From: Vibrio sp. 05-20-BW147
Lineage (GTDB): Bacteria; Pseudomonadota; Gammaproteobacteria; Enterobacterales; Vibrionaceae
Assembly: GCF_013369385.1 (NCBI RefSeq)
Contig: NZ_SZTO01000006.1
Coordinates: forward strand, 124,001-188,000
Reading direction: 5' to 3'
DNA: 64,000 nucleotides
How positions within the stretch are numbered: position 1 is the first letter of the stretch; each line of letters begins with the position of its first letter. The notes under the pieces were generated by a model, which worked only from the letters and a program-made list of their open reading frames with translations, was not told the origin of the DNA and did no database searches. Both the position numbers and the translations under genes were made by a program. Below, one piece after another: positions 49,969-61,838 of the stretch.

Positions 49969-50475
49969 TTAAGAGCGGAAATTTACACCGATGGGCGCGG
50001 TGTTAATAGTTTTGTTAGCCAACCCATGATTCACCGCTAGGTTAATGTCCTGACGGTCAGAAATTTCGATGACTTCATTATCACTCATGAGCTCGCCAAG
50101 CGTGATGTTGTTTAGGAAGTCTGTAATGCGTGAACTCAGGTCACGCCAAAGTGTATGAGTAAGGCAGCGAGTGCCACCTTGGCAATCTCCTTTGCCCTGA
50201 CACTTAGTTGCGTCAACCGATTCGTCAACGGCCGCGATCACCGTACCAATTGAAATGGTAAATGCGTCTGCGCCGAGACGGTAACCACCGCCAGGACCAC
50301 GAACACTCGCGACCAAGCCCGCTTTACGCAGTTTGGAAAAAAGTTGCTCTAGGTAAGAGAGCGAAATCCCCTGACGCTCGGAAATATCAGCCAGAGGTAC
50401 AGGACTTTTTTGCGAATGCAGTGCCACATCCAGCATTGCCGTTACCGCATATCTTCCTTTAGATGTCAGTTTCAT
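49969..50475 (-). CDS. iscR: Fe-S-sensing regulator IscR (Rrf2 family)
   Basis: 168 residues from the ATG at 50475 ([16 protein letters not shown]), the standard start; a frame to 50520 runs through the promoter region. Winged HTH of the Rrf2 family, then the 2Fe-2S ligands Cys92, Cys98 and Cys104 in [17 protein letters not shown] with His107. Holo-IscR represses its own operon through the boxes upstream. Confidence 0.97.
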   Translation of the reverse strand: MKLTSKGRYAVTAMLDVALHSQKSPVPLADISERQGISLSYLEQLFSKLRKAGLVASVRGPGGGYRLGADAFTISIGTVIAAVDESVDATKCQGKGDCQGGTRCLTHTLWRDLSSRITDFLNNITLGELMSDNEVIEISDRQDINLAVNHGLANKTINTAPIGVNFRS

Positions 50476-50520
50476 ATCACACCGTATCCACACTGTTTGT
50501 AATGATACGGATTTTTCCAT

Positions 50521-50542
50521 ACCCGACTAAAATGGTCAAGTA
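50521..50542 (-). promoter_or_regulatory. IscR type 1 box, promoter-proximal
   Basis: ACCCGACTAAAATGGTCAAG and two further bases, an inverted repeat of GACTAAAAT-GGTC matching type 1 IscR sites. On the minus strand its TTGACC can serve as the -35. Confidence 0.75.
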
Positions 50543-50546
50543 TTTA

Positions 50547-50569
50547 TTTGACTAAATTAGTCAGGTATT
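50547..50569 (-). promoter_or_regulatory. IscR type 1 box, upstream
   Basis: TTTGACTAAATTAGTCAGGT core, a better palindrome (GACTAAATTAGTC) than the neighbouring box. Two tandem IscR sites precede the isc operon as in E. coli. Confidence 0.8.
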
Positions 50570-50598
50570 CATCCCTATGAATATAGGGGGTACTCGTA

Positions 50599-51321
50599 TT
50601 ACTTAAGGTTCTTCTCAACCGAGGTCAAAATGCCACGCAAAATATTGAGTTCTTGCGCTTCGGGACGGGCACGGCTAAATAGCCGACGCATTTTATTCAT
50701 CACTTGGTTAGGCTGATCTGCTCGCACAAATTCGGTTTTCAATAACACTTTCTCTAAGTGCTGATAAAAGAGTTCTAGCTCATTGTGACGAGGATATTCA
50801 GCGACTTCTTGTGGCTCAAATTGACTTTGCTGGTGACGCAGATAAGCCATACGCACTTCATAACTGAGTGTTTGTACTGCCATCGCTAGGTTCAATGAGC
50901 TGTATTCTGGGTTGGCTGGAATACATACGTGATAATGGCAGCGTTGCAGCTCATCGTTGGTGAGACCAGTACGTTCGCGGCCAAACACCAAGGCAACATG
51001 ACTCGTTTGCCCCTCTTGGACAAACTTTTCTGCGCATTCAAACGGTTCTAGCATCGGCCACTCAAGCGTACGGGAACGGGCACTTGAACCAACAACCAGC
51101 GCACAATCGGCCACCGCTTCTTCCAACGAGTTCACCACTAACGCATTCAATGCGATGTCCGCGGCTCCCGATGCCAAAGCGATGGCTTGAGCGTCAACCT
51201 CACATTCAGGCTGAACCAGCACAAGCTGAGATAAGCCCATCACCTTCATGGCACGAGCTGCAGACCCAATATTTCCAGAGTGTGAGGTACCAACAAGGAC
51301 GACTTTTACTTTATCTAACAT
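50599..51321 (-). CDS. trmJ: tRNA (cytidine/uridine-32-2'-O)-methyltransferase TrmJ
   Basis: SPOUT methyltransferase of 241 residues from the ATG at 51321. N-terminal [20 protein letters not shown] and the knotted SAM site [15 protein letters not shown] and [17 protein letters not shown]. It lies upstream of iscR as in E. coli. Confidence 0.95.
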   Translation of the reverse strand: MLDKVKVVLVGTSHSGNIGSAARAMKVMGLSQLVLVQPECEVDAQAIALASGAADIALNALVVNSLEEAVADCALVVGSSARSRTLEWPMLEPFECAEKFVQEGQTSHVALVFGRERTGLTNDELQRCHYHVCIPANPEYSSLNLAMAVQTLSYEVRMAYLRHQQSQFEPQEVAEYPRHNELELFYQHLEKVLLKTEFVRADQPNQVMNKMRRLFSRARPEAQELNILRGILTSVEKNLK

Positions 51322-51511
51322 GCAAACTTTCAATGGCTGATTTCAAACCGCGGGATTTTATCATAGTTTTTTCCCACACCCTAGATTGGATATGAGGAGA
51401 ACCGTTGTTATGCTCCCTGCACACTTTTTCATGTAAACGATTTCTTGAGCTTTGTCACATCTCGTCTAACCAAAGGTACAAAAATTAACCACTTCCTTTT
51501 TGAGTTTTCTC

Positions 51512-51520
51512 TGGTATACT
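51512..51520 (+). promoter_or_regulatory. Extended -10 promoter of suhB
   Basis: TGGTATACT, an extended -10 (TGnTATAAT type), followed by the GC-rich discriminator CGCCGCCGC; no good -35. The GC-rich start region is typical of growth-rate-controlled promoters. Confidence 0.55.
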
Positions 51521-51565
51521 CGCCGCCGCTTTAATTTGTTCTTTAACATCCGTTGGGAAATTCGT

Positions 51566-52369
51566 ATGCATCCAATGCTAAACATTGCTATTCGCGCAGC
51601 GCGAAAAGCAGGTAACCATATTGCTAAATCACTAGAAAACGTTGAGAAGATTGAATCTACTCTAAAAGGCACAAACGACTTTGTGACTAACGTAGATAAA
51701 GAAGCTGAAACCATCATCATCGATACCATCAAAAACTCTTACCCAGAGCACTGCATCGTGGCTGAAGAAAACGGCCTGATCAATGGTAAAGATAAAGATG
51801 TGCAATGGATCATCGACCCACTGGATGGCACGACAAACTTTGTAAAAGGTTTGCCTCACTTCGCTGTTTCTATCGCCGTACGCATCAAAGGCAAAACAGA
51901 AGTTGCTTGTGTATACGATCCAATGTTAAACGAGCTATTTACCGCTCAACGTGGCTCTGGCGCACAACTGAACAACGCACGTATCCGCGTTAAGCAACCA
52001 AAAGACCTTCAAGGCGCAATCATCGCAACAGGTTTCCCATTTAAGCAAAAGCAACACTCTGAATCTTACTTCAAGATCATGTCTGCGATGTTTGTTGAAG
52101 TAGCGGATTTCCGCCGCGCTGGCTCTGCTGCACTTGATCTCTGTTACGTGGCAGCTGGCCGTGTTGATGGTTACTTTGAGCTAGGCCTAAAGCCTTGGGA
52201 TATCGCAGCAGGCGAACTGATTGCTCGCGAAGCAGGTGCGATTATCACTGACTTTGCTGGTGGCACTGAGTATGTCAAGTCAGGTAACGTTGTTGCATCA
52301 AGTGCTCGTGGTGTTAAATCACTACTGAAACACATCCGTGAAAACGGCAACGAAGCGATTCTGAAGTAA
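51566..52369 (+). CDS. suhB: Inositol monophosphatase-family protein SuhB
   Basis: 267 residues from the ATG at 51566. Mg2+-dependent phosphatase fold; metal motifs VAEENG (Glu), WIIDPLDGTTNFVKG (the IMP signature) and KPWDIAAGELIAREAGA. SuhB in E. coli also acts in rRNA antitermination complexes, its likely main role. Divergent from trmJ as in E. coli. Confidence 0.96.
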   Translation: MHPMLNIAIRAARKAGNHIAKSLENVEKIESTLKGTNDFVTNVDKEAETIIIDTIKNSYPEHCIVAEENGLINGKDKDVQWIIDPLDGTTNFVKGLPHFAVSIAVRIKGKTEVACVYDPMLNELFTAQRGSGAQLNNARIRVKQPKDLQGAIIATGFPFKQKQHSESYFKIMSAMFVEVADFRRAGSAALDLCYVAAGRVDGYFELGLKPWDIAAGELIAREAGAIITDFAGGTEYVKSGNVVASSARGVKSLLKHIRENGNEAILK

Positions 52370-52402
52370 TCTCTAGCCCGTCACGCTGATTACTTTTGAA
52401 TG

Positions 52403-52430
52403 AGCCCTCGCATTATGCGGGGGCTTTTTT
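52403..52430 (+). terminator. Terminator of suhB
   Basis: AGCCCTCGCA / TGCGGGGGCT stem (one T-G pair) with TTA loop, then TTTTTT. Confidence 0.88.
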
Positions 52431-52449
52431 ATACCACCAAGAAAGTAAC

Positions 52450-52476
52450 AAAAAAGCCACTGCAATTGCAGTGGCT
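52450..52476 (-). terminator. Terminator of secDF operon
   Basis: Palindromic AGCCACTGCAA / TTGCAGTGGCT; minus strand continues TTTTTTGTTAC. 24 bases after secF. Confidence 0.88.
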
Positions 52477-52500
52477 TCAATCGATGATTCAAACAGAGCG

Positions 52501-53448
52501 TTAAGGCATCTCTTCGAATTCTGCACCTTCTTTCTCGACTTGCGGAGGCATTAAGTGCTCTTTCTGGATACCCAGTTTGAGCGCCAAAGCGGATGCCACA
52601 TAGATAGAAGAGTAAGTACCAACGGTAATACCAAGTAGCAATGCGGTCGCGAAACCGTGAATCATCGCCCCACCTTGAACAAACAATGCAATCACCACAA
52701 ATAAGGTCGTACCTGAGGTAATCAACGTACGGCTTAGTGTTTGTGTGATCGAGCTGTCCATGATCTCCGCAGGTTCACCCTTACGCATTTTGCGGAAGTT
52801 TTCACGAATACGGTCAAAGACAACAATGGTATCGTTGAGTGAGTACCCCACCACCGTCAGCAATGCCGCCACAATGGTAAGATCGACTTCGATTTGCATC
52901 AAAGAGAATACACCCAATGTGATGATAACGTCATGCGCCAGTGCCATTACCGCACCTGCCGCCAAACGCCATTCAAAACGCATCGAGACGTAGATCAAGA
53001 TACAGATCAACGACACCAAGATCGCCAGACCACCCGCTTCTGTCAGCTCATCACCTACATTTGGACCAACGAATTCAATACGGCGCATCTCGACTGATTT
53101 GCCCGTACCTTCTTTGATCGCGCTTAGGATTTGGTTACCTAAGGTTTCACCCGCCATATCTTCACGAGGGCGAAGGCGAACCATGACATCACGAGCAGAA
53201 CCAAAGTTCTGTACCGTTGCGTCACCAAAACCTTTGGCTTCAAGTGCACTGCGGATCTCTTCAAGGTTTGCCGGCTGCTCAAAGCCCACTTCAATCAGAG
53301 TACCGCCTGTAAAGTCCAGGCCCCAGTTCAACCATTTGGTTGAGAGAGTAAAAATCGACGCACCGATCATCAACAAAGAGAAGACAAATGCGAACTTCGA
53401 CCAACGCATAAAGTCGATCGTTTTCTCTGCTTTTAGAATTTGAAACAT
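52501..53448 (-). CDS. secF: Protein-export membrane protein SecF
   Basis: 315 residues, six TM segments. RND-type partner of SecD that uses the ion gradient to pull secreted proteins out. LDFTGGTLIEVGF near the N-terminus and GYSLNDTIVVFDRIREN in TM4 region are the family motifs. 14 bases after secD. Confidence 0.97.
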   Translation of the reverse strand: MFQILKAEKTIDFMRWSKFAFVFSLLMIGASIFTLSTKWLNWGLDFTGGTLIEVGFEQPANLEEIRSALEAKGFGDATVQNFGSARDVMVRLRPREDMAGETLGNQILSAIKEGTGKSVEMRRIEFVGPNVGDELTEAGGLAILVSLICILIYVSMRFEWRLAAGAVMALAHDVIITLGVFSLMQIEVDLTIVAALLTVVGYSLNDTIVVFDRIRENFRKMRKGEPAEIMDSSITQTLSRTLITSGTTLFVVIALFVQGGAMIHGFATALLLGITVGTYSSIYVASALALKLGIQKEHLMPPQVEKEGAEFEEMP

Positions 53449-53462
53449 AACAATTCCCAGCC

Positions 53463-55319
53463 TTAGATCGACAGTTTATTAATGCGTTTACCACCATAAA
53501 GCAGGTTCACGATACAACGTGTACCAATAATGGCCGTAAACATTGAGGTCAAAATACCGATAGAGAGCGTCACAGCAAAGCCTTTGATTGCACCCGTACC
53601 GACGGCAAATAGAATAATCGCGGTAATCAAGGTTGTGATGTTCGCATCCGCAATGGTGCTAAATGCATTGGCATAACCTTGGTGAATCGCTTGCTGAGGA
53701 TTGCGTCCTTCACGCAGTTCTTCACGAATACGTTCAAAGATCAGTACGTTTGCATCGACCGCCATACCGACCGTTAAAACAATACCGGCAATACCTGGTA
53801 GTGTCATGGTCGCACCTGGAATCATAGACATCACGCCGATGATCAGGACAAGGTTTGCCATCAAGGCGACGTTCGCAATCAGACCAAACTTGCGGTAGTA
53901 AAGCAGTGTGAACAACATCACCGCAACCATGCCCCAAATACACGCTTGGATACCCATATCGATGTTTTGCTGACCCATTGATGGACCAATGGTACGCTCT
54001 TCAACGATTGAGATAGGTGCGATCAAAGCACCAGCACGCAGTAGCAGCGCAAGGTTATGTGCTTCAGCAGCAGAATCGATACCCGTAATGCGGAAGTTAC
54101 GACCAAGAGCCGACTGGATCGTGGCTTGGTTAATGACTTCCTCATGCTTGGTCAAAATGACTTTGCCTTCTGGAGATCTGCGACCGCTGTCTTTGTATTC
54201 CGCAAACACGGTAGCCATTAGCTTGCCAATGTTTTTCTTCGAAAACGCCGCCATCTTGTTACCACCTTCGCTGTCTAGCGAGATGTTTACTTGAGGACGA
54301 CCATATTCATCAACACTTGAACTTGCATCGGTAATGCTTGCCCCACTGAGAATAACGCGTTTCTTCAACACCACAGGACGACCATTACGATCTTGCTTGA
54401 TCTCGCTGCCCGCAGGCGCTCGACCACTTGCGGCAGCGGCAAGATCCGCTTTGTCATCCACTTCACGGAATTCTAGCGTTGCTGTCGCACCTAAAATCTC
54501 TTTGGCACGGGCAGTATCTTGAACGCCTGGCAGTTCAACCACGATGCGGCTAGCACCCTGACGTTGAACCAAAGGTTCAGCAACACCTAGCTCGTTCACA
54601 CGGTTACGTAGAATGGTGATGTTCTGTTCAACAGCGTAGTTACGAATTTCTTGCAGACGGGTTTCAGTAAAGGTAGCAATTAAGGCGTAACGACCATCTT
54701 TGTCTGACTCAACAAACGCCATGTCTGGATGTAGTTTTTCCAGTTCACGCTTCGCTTGAGCCAACTCTTCTGAATCGCGCAGCAACACTTCAACAGCGTC
54801 AGTGCCAAGTGGACGAATAGAACGGTAGCGAATTTTGGCATCACGAAGTTCGCTACGGAAGGCGTCCTCTTGCTGCCCAACCAGTTTTTCCATCGCGGCA
54901 TCCATATCCACTTCCATCAAGAAGTGAACACCACCACGTAGGTCAAGACCCAGTTTCATAGGAGCAGCACCAATCGATTCAAGCCAATCTGGCGTTGCAG
55001 GTGCGAGGTTAAGTGCAACAATTTTGTCTTTGCCCAACGCTTCACTGATGATATCGCGAGCACTAATTTGCGTATCGGTGTCGTTGAAACGAACAAGAAT
55101 GGATCCATTCTCTAAAGCAATGGATTTATGGGAAAGATTCTCTTTATTAAGAGCGTTAGTGACAGCATCCAGCGTTGACATATCTACAGAGGCGCCACGC
55201 GCCCCTGTAACTTGAATAGCCGGATCTTCACCGTAGATATTTGGAAGTGCGTACAAGGCAGAGATGGCAATGGCAAACATAACCATCAAGTACTTCCATA
55301 AAGGATAACGGTTCAGCAC
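53463..55319 (-). CDS. secD: Protein-export membrane protein SecD
   Basis: 618 residues, six TM segments with a large periplasmic P1 head between TM1 and TM2. [16 protein letters not shown] starts the P1 region; the ion-path motif in TM4 is [17 protein letters not shown]. Vibrios often carry two SecDF systems, one Na+- and one H+-driven; which one this is cannot be decided here, and no vemP-like gene is seen upstream. Confidence 0.97.
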   Translation of the reverse strand: MLNRYPLWKYLMVMFAIAISALYALPNIYGEDPAIQVTGARGASVDMSTLDAVTNALNKENLSHKSIALENGSILVRFNDTDTQISARDIISEALGKDKIVALNLAPATPDWLESIGAAPMKLGLDLRGGVHFLMEVDMDAAMEKLVGQQEDAFRSELRDAKIRYRSIRPLGTDAVEVLLRDSEELAQAKRELEKLHPDMAFVESDKDGRYALIATFTETRLQEIRNYAVEQNITILRNRVNELGVAEPLVQRQGASRIVVELPGVQDTARAKEILGATATLEFREVDDKADLAAAASGRAPAGSEIKQDRNGRPVVLKKRVILSGASITDASSSVDEYGRPQVNISLDSEGGNKMAAFSKKNIGKLMATVFAEYKDSGRRSPEGKVILTKHEEVINQATIQSALGRNFRITGIDSAAEAHNLALLLRAGALIAPISIVEERTIGPSMGQQNIDMGIQACIWGMVAVMLFTLLYYRKFGLIANVALMANLVLIIGVMSMIPGATMTLPGIAGIVLTVGMAVDANVLIFERIREELREGRNPQQAIHQGYANAFSTIADANITTLITAIILFAVGTGAIKGFAVTLSIGILTSMFTAIIGTRCIVNLLYGGKRINKLSI

Positions 55320-55340
55320 AGCGAGGATCCTCTAGCTGTT

Positions 55341-55670
55341 TTATAGAGATTTAAGCGTACCTTTTGGTAGCACAGCGGTAACGAAGTCTTTTTTGATCAC
55401 AACTTCGTTGTTTGGGTTAAGTTCAATTGTCAAGAAGTCATTGTCTTCTGCAATCTTAGTGATTTTACCCACAAGACCGCCATTGGTCAGAACTTCATCA
55501 CCTTTACCCATGGATGCCATTAGGCTCTTGTGCTCTTTAACACGTTTTGCTTGTGGACGGTAAATCATGAAATAGAAAATCACACCGAACATACCCAACA
55601 TGATGAGCATTTCGAACATGCCGCCTTGTTGTGCGCCTTCTGCTGCTGCGTGAGCTTGAGAGATAAACAT
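55341..55670 (-). CDS. yajC: Sec translocon accessory protein YajC
   Basis: 109 residues with one TM helix (MLIMLGMFGVIFYFMIYRPQ, about 21-40) and a small cytoplasmic domain (GDEVLTNGGLVGKITKI). Binds SecDF. 21 bases before secD. Confidence 0.95.
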   Translation of the reverse strand: MFISQAHAAAEGAQQGGMFEMLIMLGMFGVIFYFMIYRPQAKRVKEHKSLMASMGKGDEVLTNGGLVGKITKIAEDNDFLTIELNPNNEVVIKKDFVTAVLPKGTLKSL

Positions 55671-55787
55671 TAAAACATCCTCATTAACTTTTATTAATAA
55701 TCCAATAAATTGGGTAACGCCACCTCATTTTCAAGCGAGTTCACTCACAAAAACAAGATGGCGTAACACTTTTTTACTATTGCGAAC

Positions 55788-57110
<1,323 letters not shown>

Positions 57111-57140
57111 TTAGATAACATTTGTTGCGCTTTTTATTGC

Positions 57141-58193
57141 TTATTGCGTTTTCTTCTCAATGAACATCGCATCCCCGTAAGAGAAAAAGCGATATTGATT
57201 GGCCACGGCATGCTGATACGCATTCATGGTATGGTCATAACCGGCAAATGCACTCACCAGCATAATCAGCGTCGATTCTGGCAAATGGAAATTGGTGATC
57301 AAACAGTCCACCAACTGATATTGATAGCCAGGGAAAATGAAGATTTCCGTATCGCCAAAGAAAGGCATCAACTCTGTGCCGTTTTTCAACGACTCTTGCG
57401 CCGCGCTCTCTAGAGAGCGTACTGACGTGGTACCAACCGCAATGACGCGGCCACCACGTGCTTTCGTGGCTTTAATCGCATCCACCACCTCTTGTGGTAC
57501 TTCTGCATACTCAGAGTGCATGTGATGCTCAAGAATATTGTCCACTTTCACTGGCTGAAATGTGCCAGCACCGACATGCAACGTCACGTACGCAAACTCA
57601 GCGCCTTTGGCTTTGATCTGCTCAAGCAGTTGATTGTCAAAATGCAATCCCGCCGTCGGTGCAGCAACCGCACCCGGTTTTTGGTTATAAACCGTTTGGT
57701 AACGCTCTTTATCCGCATCCTCATCTGGGCGGTCAATGTAAGGTGGAAGAGGCATATGGCCAATTTCTTCCAACACTTCGAGAATGGTTTTGTCTGCCTT
57801 TAAATGGAGCTCAAACAACGCATCTTGGCGTGCTACCATCTCTGCTGAGTATTGGTCTTCTTCCCCAAGAAAGACTAACGTCCCCGGTTTCGGAGACTTA
57901 GAACTGCGTACATGCGCGAGGAAGCGCTTCTCATCAAGCATACGCTCGACCAAGACTTCCAACTTGCCGCCCGATTCTTTACGGCCAAACATGCGTGCAG
58001 GAATCACTCGTGTGTTGTTAAACACCACAAGATCCCCTGCTTGAACCAGCTCCAACACATCTTTGAACGAGCCATCTTTTACAGCGCCGGTGTTGCCATT
58101 TAGCTGAAGTAGACGACTGGCGGTACGCTCCGATTGAGGATAACGAGCGATCAGTTCATCAGGTAAGTCAAAGTGAAAATCTGAAACTTGCAT
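57141..58193 (-). CDS. queA: S-adenosylmethionine:tRNA ribosyltransferase-isomerase
   Basis: 350 residues. Transfers the ribosyl part of SAM to preQ1-tRNA to make epoxyqueuosine. Typical stretches: [15 protein letters not shown] at the N-terminus, [14 protein letters not shown], and [17 protein letters not shown]. Head of queA-tgt-yajC-secD-secF. Confidence 0.96.
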   Translation of the reverse strand: MQVSDFHFDLPDELIARYPQSERTASRLLQLNGNTGAVKDGSFKDVLELVQAGDLVVFNNTRVIPARMFGRKESGGKLEVLVERMLDEKRFLAHVRSSKSPKPGTLVFLGEEDQYSAEMVARQDALFELHLKADKTILEVLEEIGHMPLPPYIDRPDEDADKERYQTVYNQKPGAVAAPTAGLHFDNQLLEQIKAKGAEFAYVTLHVGAGTFQPVKVDNILEHHMHSEYAEVPQEVVDAIKATKARGGRVIAVGTTSVRSLESAAQESLKNGTELMPFFGDTEIFIFPGYQYQLVDCLITNFHLPESTLIMLVSAFAGYDHTMNAYQHAVANQYRFFSYGDAMFIEKKTQ

Positions 58194-58349
58194 GCTACTG
58201 CTCTTGGTAAATTTGTCGAAATAAAGGAATTCTGTTGCGAGTAAAATTTTCGCAGTGGGCTAGTATAGAGCGAGACCAATCAATAGCAAGAAAAGTTCAG
58301 ACTGAGAATGTAACAACTCGCCGCGCTCCTGACTTTGAGCTTGGAATGA

Positions 58350-58382
58350 AAAACGCACCACTCAATATGAGTGGTGCGTTTT
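58350..58382 (-). terminator. Terminator of serine protease gene
   Basis: Perfect 15-base stem AAAACGCACCACTCA / TGAGTGGTGCGTTTT with an ATA loop, 27 bases after the protease stop. Confidence 0.9.
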
Positions 58383-58408
58383 CTTAGAAAAGACCGCGTG
58401 CGGCTAAG

Positions 58409-59596
58409 TTAAGCAATTTTTCGACGATACCTACCCAGCACAAACAGGGCGAAAAGCGTCAACGCACCAAGGCTTCCACCTTCTGCAGTGCCAGTAAAAC
58501 TGCAACTGTTGGTTGAAATCCCGCCATGGCAATTGTCGCCATTTCCATCCGTCCCATCGCCATTGTCGCCTGAGTCACTGTCACCGCCTGAACCTGCATT
58601 CAAAATGAAGTCTGGTTTTAGAATGTGGCTGCTTGGAGGGTTAGTAGCCGTTATATAGCTTTGAATCCAGTCGTAATAATTGCTCACTCTGGTATAGAAA
58701 CTCGGCTGCGTGACCGAGGCACAAATCGGCGTAATGAGCGGAATGCCGCTGACAATACCAATTTGTTTGCCAGTGACATCGTCAATCAAAGGACCACCAC
58801 TGTCGCCTTTGCACACGTTATTGCCATATTGGGTGCGCTCATCAGGCTTCCAAGGCAACACTTCATTGGGCATGGTGCAGATTTTGGTCACGTTGGTTGG
58901 AGCTTCAATGATACCCGGTAGATCATTACCCAATTCCAATCGTTGATAGCAAGAGGTGATGGGCAAATAGGTTAGCTGTGTTTTTTGTAAGGTTTTAGCT
59001 GGCGTTGAAGCATCAGCAACTGTCGCTCCCCAACCGGAAGCAGTAACATTTTTGACACGGAGATTGGTGACAAACTCATCGTTCCAATCGCCATTGAGTC
59101 GACTTTCTATCTGGCTCATTTCTGCAACCGTTGGCAAATCAGAGAGAGGAATGCCCGTAACGGGACGATCAAGATAGAGCAATGCGATGTCACTATCTAA
59201 ACTGGTGCTAACCAAGGTATAGCTACCATTACTATTGCTTTTGTATTTCGTTAAACGTGTGTATTTCGGGTGCACCACCACATGAGAAACGGCAAAGTAA
59301 TTGTTTGTTGTCGAGCTATTAAGTGCAGGTGTTCTCGCTGTCACCGAAATATCGCTGGGCTTTGTCACATAATAACTCGCAACATTGTTACCTTCGCCCA
59401 TGACAACACAATGTGCAGCAGTAAGTACCCACCGTTCGGCCACCATGGTCCCACCACAAATGGGGAATTCCGCCATATTACTGGCTCGGATTGTCACCCT
59501 GTAGGTTGCATCGGGGTCTTCTTCCCCCATAATGATAGCTTGAGAGTTCACACTTACGGCTAGCATCCCAATCAATAGAAACGTTTTTTTCCACAT
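58409..59596 (-). CDS. Secreted trypsin-like (S1) serine protease with GlyGly-CTERM
   Basis: 395 residues. Signal peptide 1-19 (VNSQA). S1 catalytic triad: His62 in LTAAHCVV, Asp136 in DSDIALLYL, Ser266 in CKGDSGGP. The residue six before the serine, which is Asp in trypsin, is Asn260, so strict Arg/Lys cleavage should not be assumed. An acidic Gly/Asp linker (about 336-357) leads to a C-terminal sorting tail: GG at 373-374, a hydrophobic helix and RYRRK, the GlyGly-CTERM signal cut by rhombosortase after type II secretion, as in the VesB family. Likely cell-surface or extracellular. Single gene. Confidence 0.92.
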   Translation of the reverse strand: MWKKTFLLIGMLAVSVNSQAIIMGEEDPDATYRVTIRASNMAEFPICGGTMVAERWVLTAAHCVVMGEGNNVASYYVTKPSDISVTARTPALNSSTTNNYFAVSHVVVHPKYTRLTKYKSNSNGSYTLVSTSLDSDIALLYLDRPVTGIPLSDLPTVAEMSQIESRLNGDWNDEFVTNLRVKNVTASGWGATVADASTPAKTLQKTQLTYLPITSCYQRLELGNDLPGIIEAPTNVTKICTMPNEVLPWKPDERTQYGNNVCKGDSGGPLIDDVTGKQIGIVSGIPLITPICASVTQPSFYTRVSNYYDWIQSYITATNPPSSHILKPDFILNAGSGGDSDSGDNGDGTDGNGDNCHGGISTNSCSFTGTAEGGSLGALTLFALFVLGRYRRKIA

Positions 59597-59834
59597 AATT
59601 TAAAGCCATTAATCGCTCAACTGCACTCATATTCGTGCAGTCCAAGCCATTGTGAAATCCTTGCCCCAAGAATATGCGAGGAATGTCCTTTCATCCCTTA
59701 TTCCCTGCGCAACTGTTGCTTGGATAATGCAAAGTGACTCGCATCAAATTTGTTGCGGAAAAATGGTCTAGCTCCCAGATATTTATGCCATTTGTTTCTA
59801 TAGTAAATAGAGAACGGAACTCTAGGAGGACACC

Positions 59835-60290
59835 ATGATAAAAGTCGAAGATATGATGACTCGCCACCCTCATACCTTGTTGCGTTCACATACTCTTGCG
59901 GATGCAAAAAACATGATGGCAGCGCTCGATATCCGCCATATTCCCATTGTCGATGGGAACAAACAGCTTCTTGGCATCGTCACCCAGCGAGACATATTGG
60001 CCGCTCAAGAGTCAAGCCTCAACCGGACATCACAAGAGTCATCTTTTACCTTAGCAACTCCACTCTACGAGATGATGCACACCAGCATTATGACGGTGGA
60101 ACCCAAAGCGGGATTAAAAGAAAGTGCAATTTATATGCAAAAGCACAAAGTGGGTTGTTTACCGGTGGTTGAAAAAGGCCATTTAGTCGGAATCATTACC
60201 GACACCGATTTTGTCACTATTGCGATCAATCTGCTGGAGCTGCAAGAAGAAGCCGAACCAGAAGAGTTAGAAGTCGAAGACGATTTGTAA
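59835..60290 (+). CDS. CBS-domain protein (tandem CBS pair)
   Basis: 151 residues made almost wholly of two CBS domains: about 5-62 (VEDMMTRHPHTLLRSHTLAD..) and 78-135 (MMHTSIMTVEPKAGLKESAIYM), then an acidic tail (EEAEPEELEVEDD). Such stand-alone pairs bind adenine nucleotides and regulate partners; the partner is unknown. Strong AGGAGG ribosome site. Confidence 0.88.
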   Translation: MIKVEDMMTRHPHTLLRSHTLADAKNMMAALDIRHIPIVDGNKQLLGIVTQRDILAAQESSLNRTSQESSFTLATPLYEMMHTSIMTVEPKAGLKESAIYMQKHKVGCLPVVEKGHLVGIITDTDFVTIAINLLELQEEAEPEELEVEDDL

Positions 60291-60340
60291 TTCCCGCGAC
60301 ACTCTTAGTAGCGAGCACCTTGTTTGTCCTGATAGGAAAA

Positions 60341-60364
60341 GAAAAAGAGCGGCTTTCGCCGCTC
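60341..60364 (-). terminator. Terminator of aceBA
   Basis: GAGCGGC / GCCGCTC stem with a TTTC loop; minus strand continues TTTTTC. Confidence 0.85.
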
Positions 60365-60397
60365 ATGCAGTGGTTAATACCTAAAGATGGAAAGGTA

Positions 60398-61711
60398 TTA
60401 ATGGAACTGGTCTTCTTCGGTAGAGCCCGTCAGTGCCGTGACTGAAGAGTTACCACCTTGGATGGTGTTGGTCATCTTATCAAAGTAACCCGTACCCACT
60501 TCTTGTTGGTGTGCAACGAAGGTGTAGCCTTTTTCCGCCGCTTCAAATTCAGGACGCTGAACTTTCTCGACGTAGTGGCGCATACCTTCACCTTGAGCAT
60601 ATGCGTGTGCCAGTTCAAACATGTTGAACCACATGTTGTGAATACCAGCTAGGGTGATGAACTGATACTTGTAGCCCATATCTGCGAGTTCTTGTTGGAA
60701 CTTAGCAATGGTCTCAGCATCCAAGTTTTTCTCCCAGTTAAATGATGGCGAGCAGTTGTATGCCAACAGTTGGTCTGGGTATTCCGCATGAATAGCCTCA
60801 GCAAACTTACGCGCTTCTTCAAGACACGGAGTTGCCGTTTCACACCAAATAAGATCCGCATATGGCGCATAAGCAAGGCCACGTGAGATCGCTTGGTCAA
60901 TACCAGCACGTACACGATAGAAGCCTTCCTGAGTGCGTTCGCCAACAATAAAGTCCGCATCGTATGGATCGCAGTCAGAAGTAAGAAGATCTGCTGCGTT
61001 AGCATCGGTGCGTGCGATAACGAGAGTCGTTGTACCTGCCACATCAGCCGCCAAGCGAGCCGCAACCAGTTTTTGCACCGCTTCTTGCGTGGGTACCAAT
61101 ACTTTACCGCCCATATGGCCACATTTCTTCACCGAAGCCAATTGATCTTCAAAGTGTACACCCGCAGCCCCCGCTTCAATCATCGACTTCATTAGCTCAT
61201 ACGCATTCAGTACACCACCAAAGCCCGCTTCTGCATCGGCAACGATAGGCAGGAAGTAATCAATTCCACCCTCTTCTGGCGACTTACCATTCGACCATTG
61301 GATTTGGTCTGCGCGACGGAACGAATTGTTAATGCGTTTGACGACTGAAGGAACCGAATCCACAGGGTAGAGTGATTGGTCTGGGTACATGGTCGAGGCG
61401 GTGTTGTTATCCGCTGCAACCTGCCAACCTGATAGGTAGATCGCTTCTATCCCCGCTTTAGCTTGCTGCACCGCTTGGCCACCGGTTAGTGCGCCTAGAC
61501 AATTCACATAGCCTTTTTTCGAGCTACCATTCACCAACGACCACAACTTGTCGGCACCACGCTGCGCGATGGTATTTGCTGGCACCATAGAGCCGCGCAA
61601 TGCAACCACTTCTTCTGCTGTGTAGGTACGTTTAACATGTTTCCAGCGAGGATTGGTTGCCCAATCTTTTTCTAGAGCTTCGATTTGTTGGCGGCGAGTT
61701 AAATTAGTCAT
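60398..61711 (-). CDS. aceA: Isocitrate lyase
   Basis: Splits isocitrate to glyoxylate and succinate, first step of the glyoxylate shunt. 437 residues from the ATG at 61711 after GAGGG; the frame is open to 61771. The catalytic signature K-K-C-G-H is in [14 protein letters not shown], and metal binding in [18 protein letters not shown] [17 protein letters not shown]. 127 bases after aceB. Confidence 0.97.
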   Translation of the reverse strand: MTNLTRRQQIEALEKDWATNPRWKHVKRTYTAEEVVALRGSMVPANTIAQRGADKLWSLVNGSSKKGYVNCLGALTGGQAVQQAKAGIEAIYLSGWQVAADNNTASTMYPDQSLYPVDSVPSVVKRINNSFRRADQIQWSNGKSPEEGGIDYFLPIVADAEAGFGGVLNAYELMKSMIEAGAAGVHFEDQLASVKKCGHMGGKVLVPTQEAVQKLVAARLAADVAGTTTLVIARTDANAADLLTSDCDPYDADFIVGERTQEGFYRVRAGIDQAISRGLAYAPYADLIWCETATPCLEEARKFAEAIHAEYPDQLLAYNCSPSFNWEKNLDAETIAKFQQELADMGYKYQFITLAGIHNMWFNMFELAHAYAQGEGMRHYVEKVQRPEFEAAEKGYTFVAHQQEVGTGYFDKMTNTIQGGNSSVTALTGSTEEDQFH

Positions 61712-61838
61712 CGGTCTTTCCCTCTGTTGATGAGCGCTGATTATTAAAATTGAGTGCGCTATATTTTCCATTTCGTTAGCGGTACATCCTGCTCCGCCAT
61801 TGAAGGTTCACGTTATTGGTTGTTGATTGGTTTACTCA

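Noticed and set aside
55671..55787. vemP-like regulatory leader upstream of yajC-secDF
   Set aside because: The gap is too short and contains no secretion-monitor frame.
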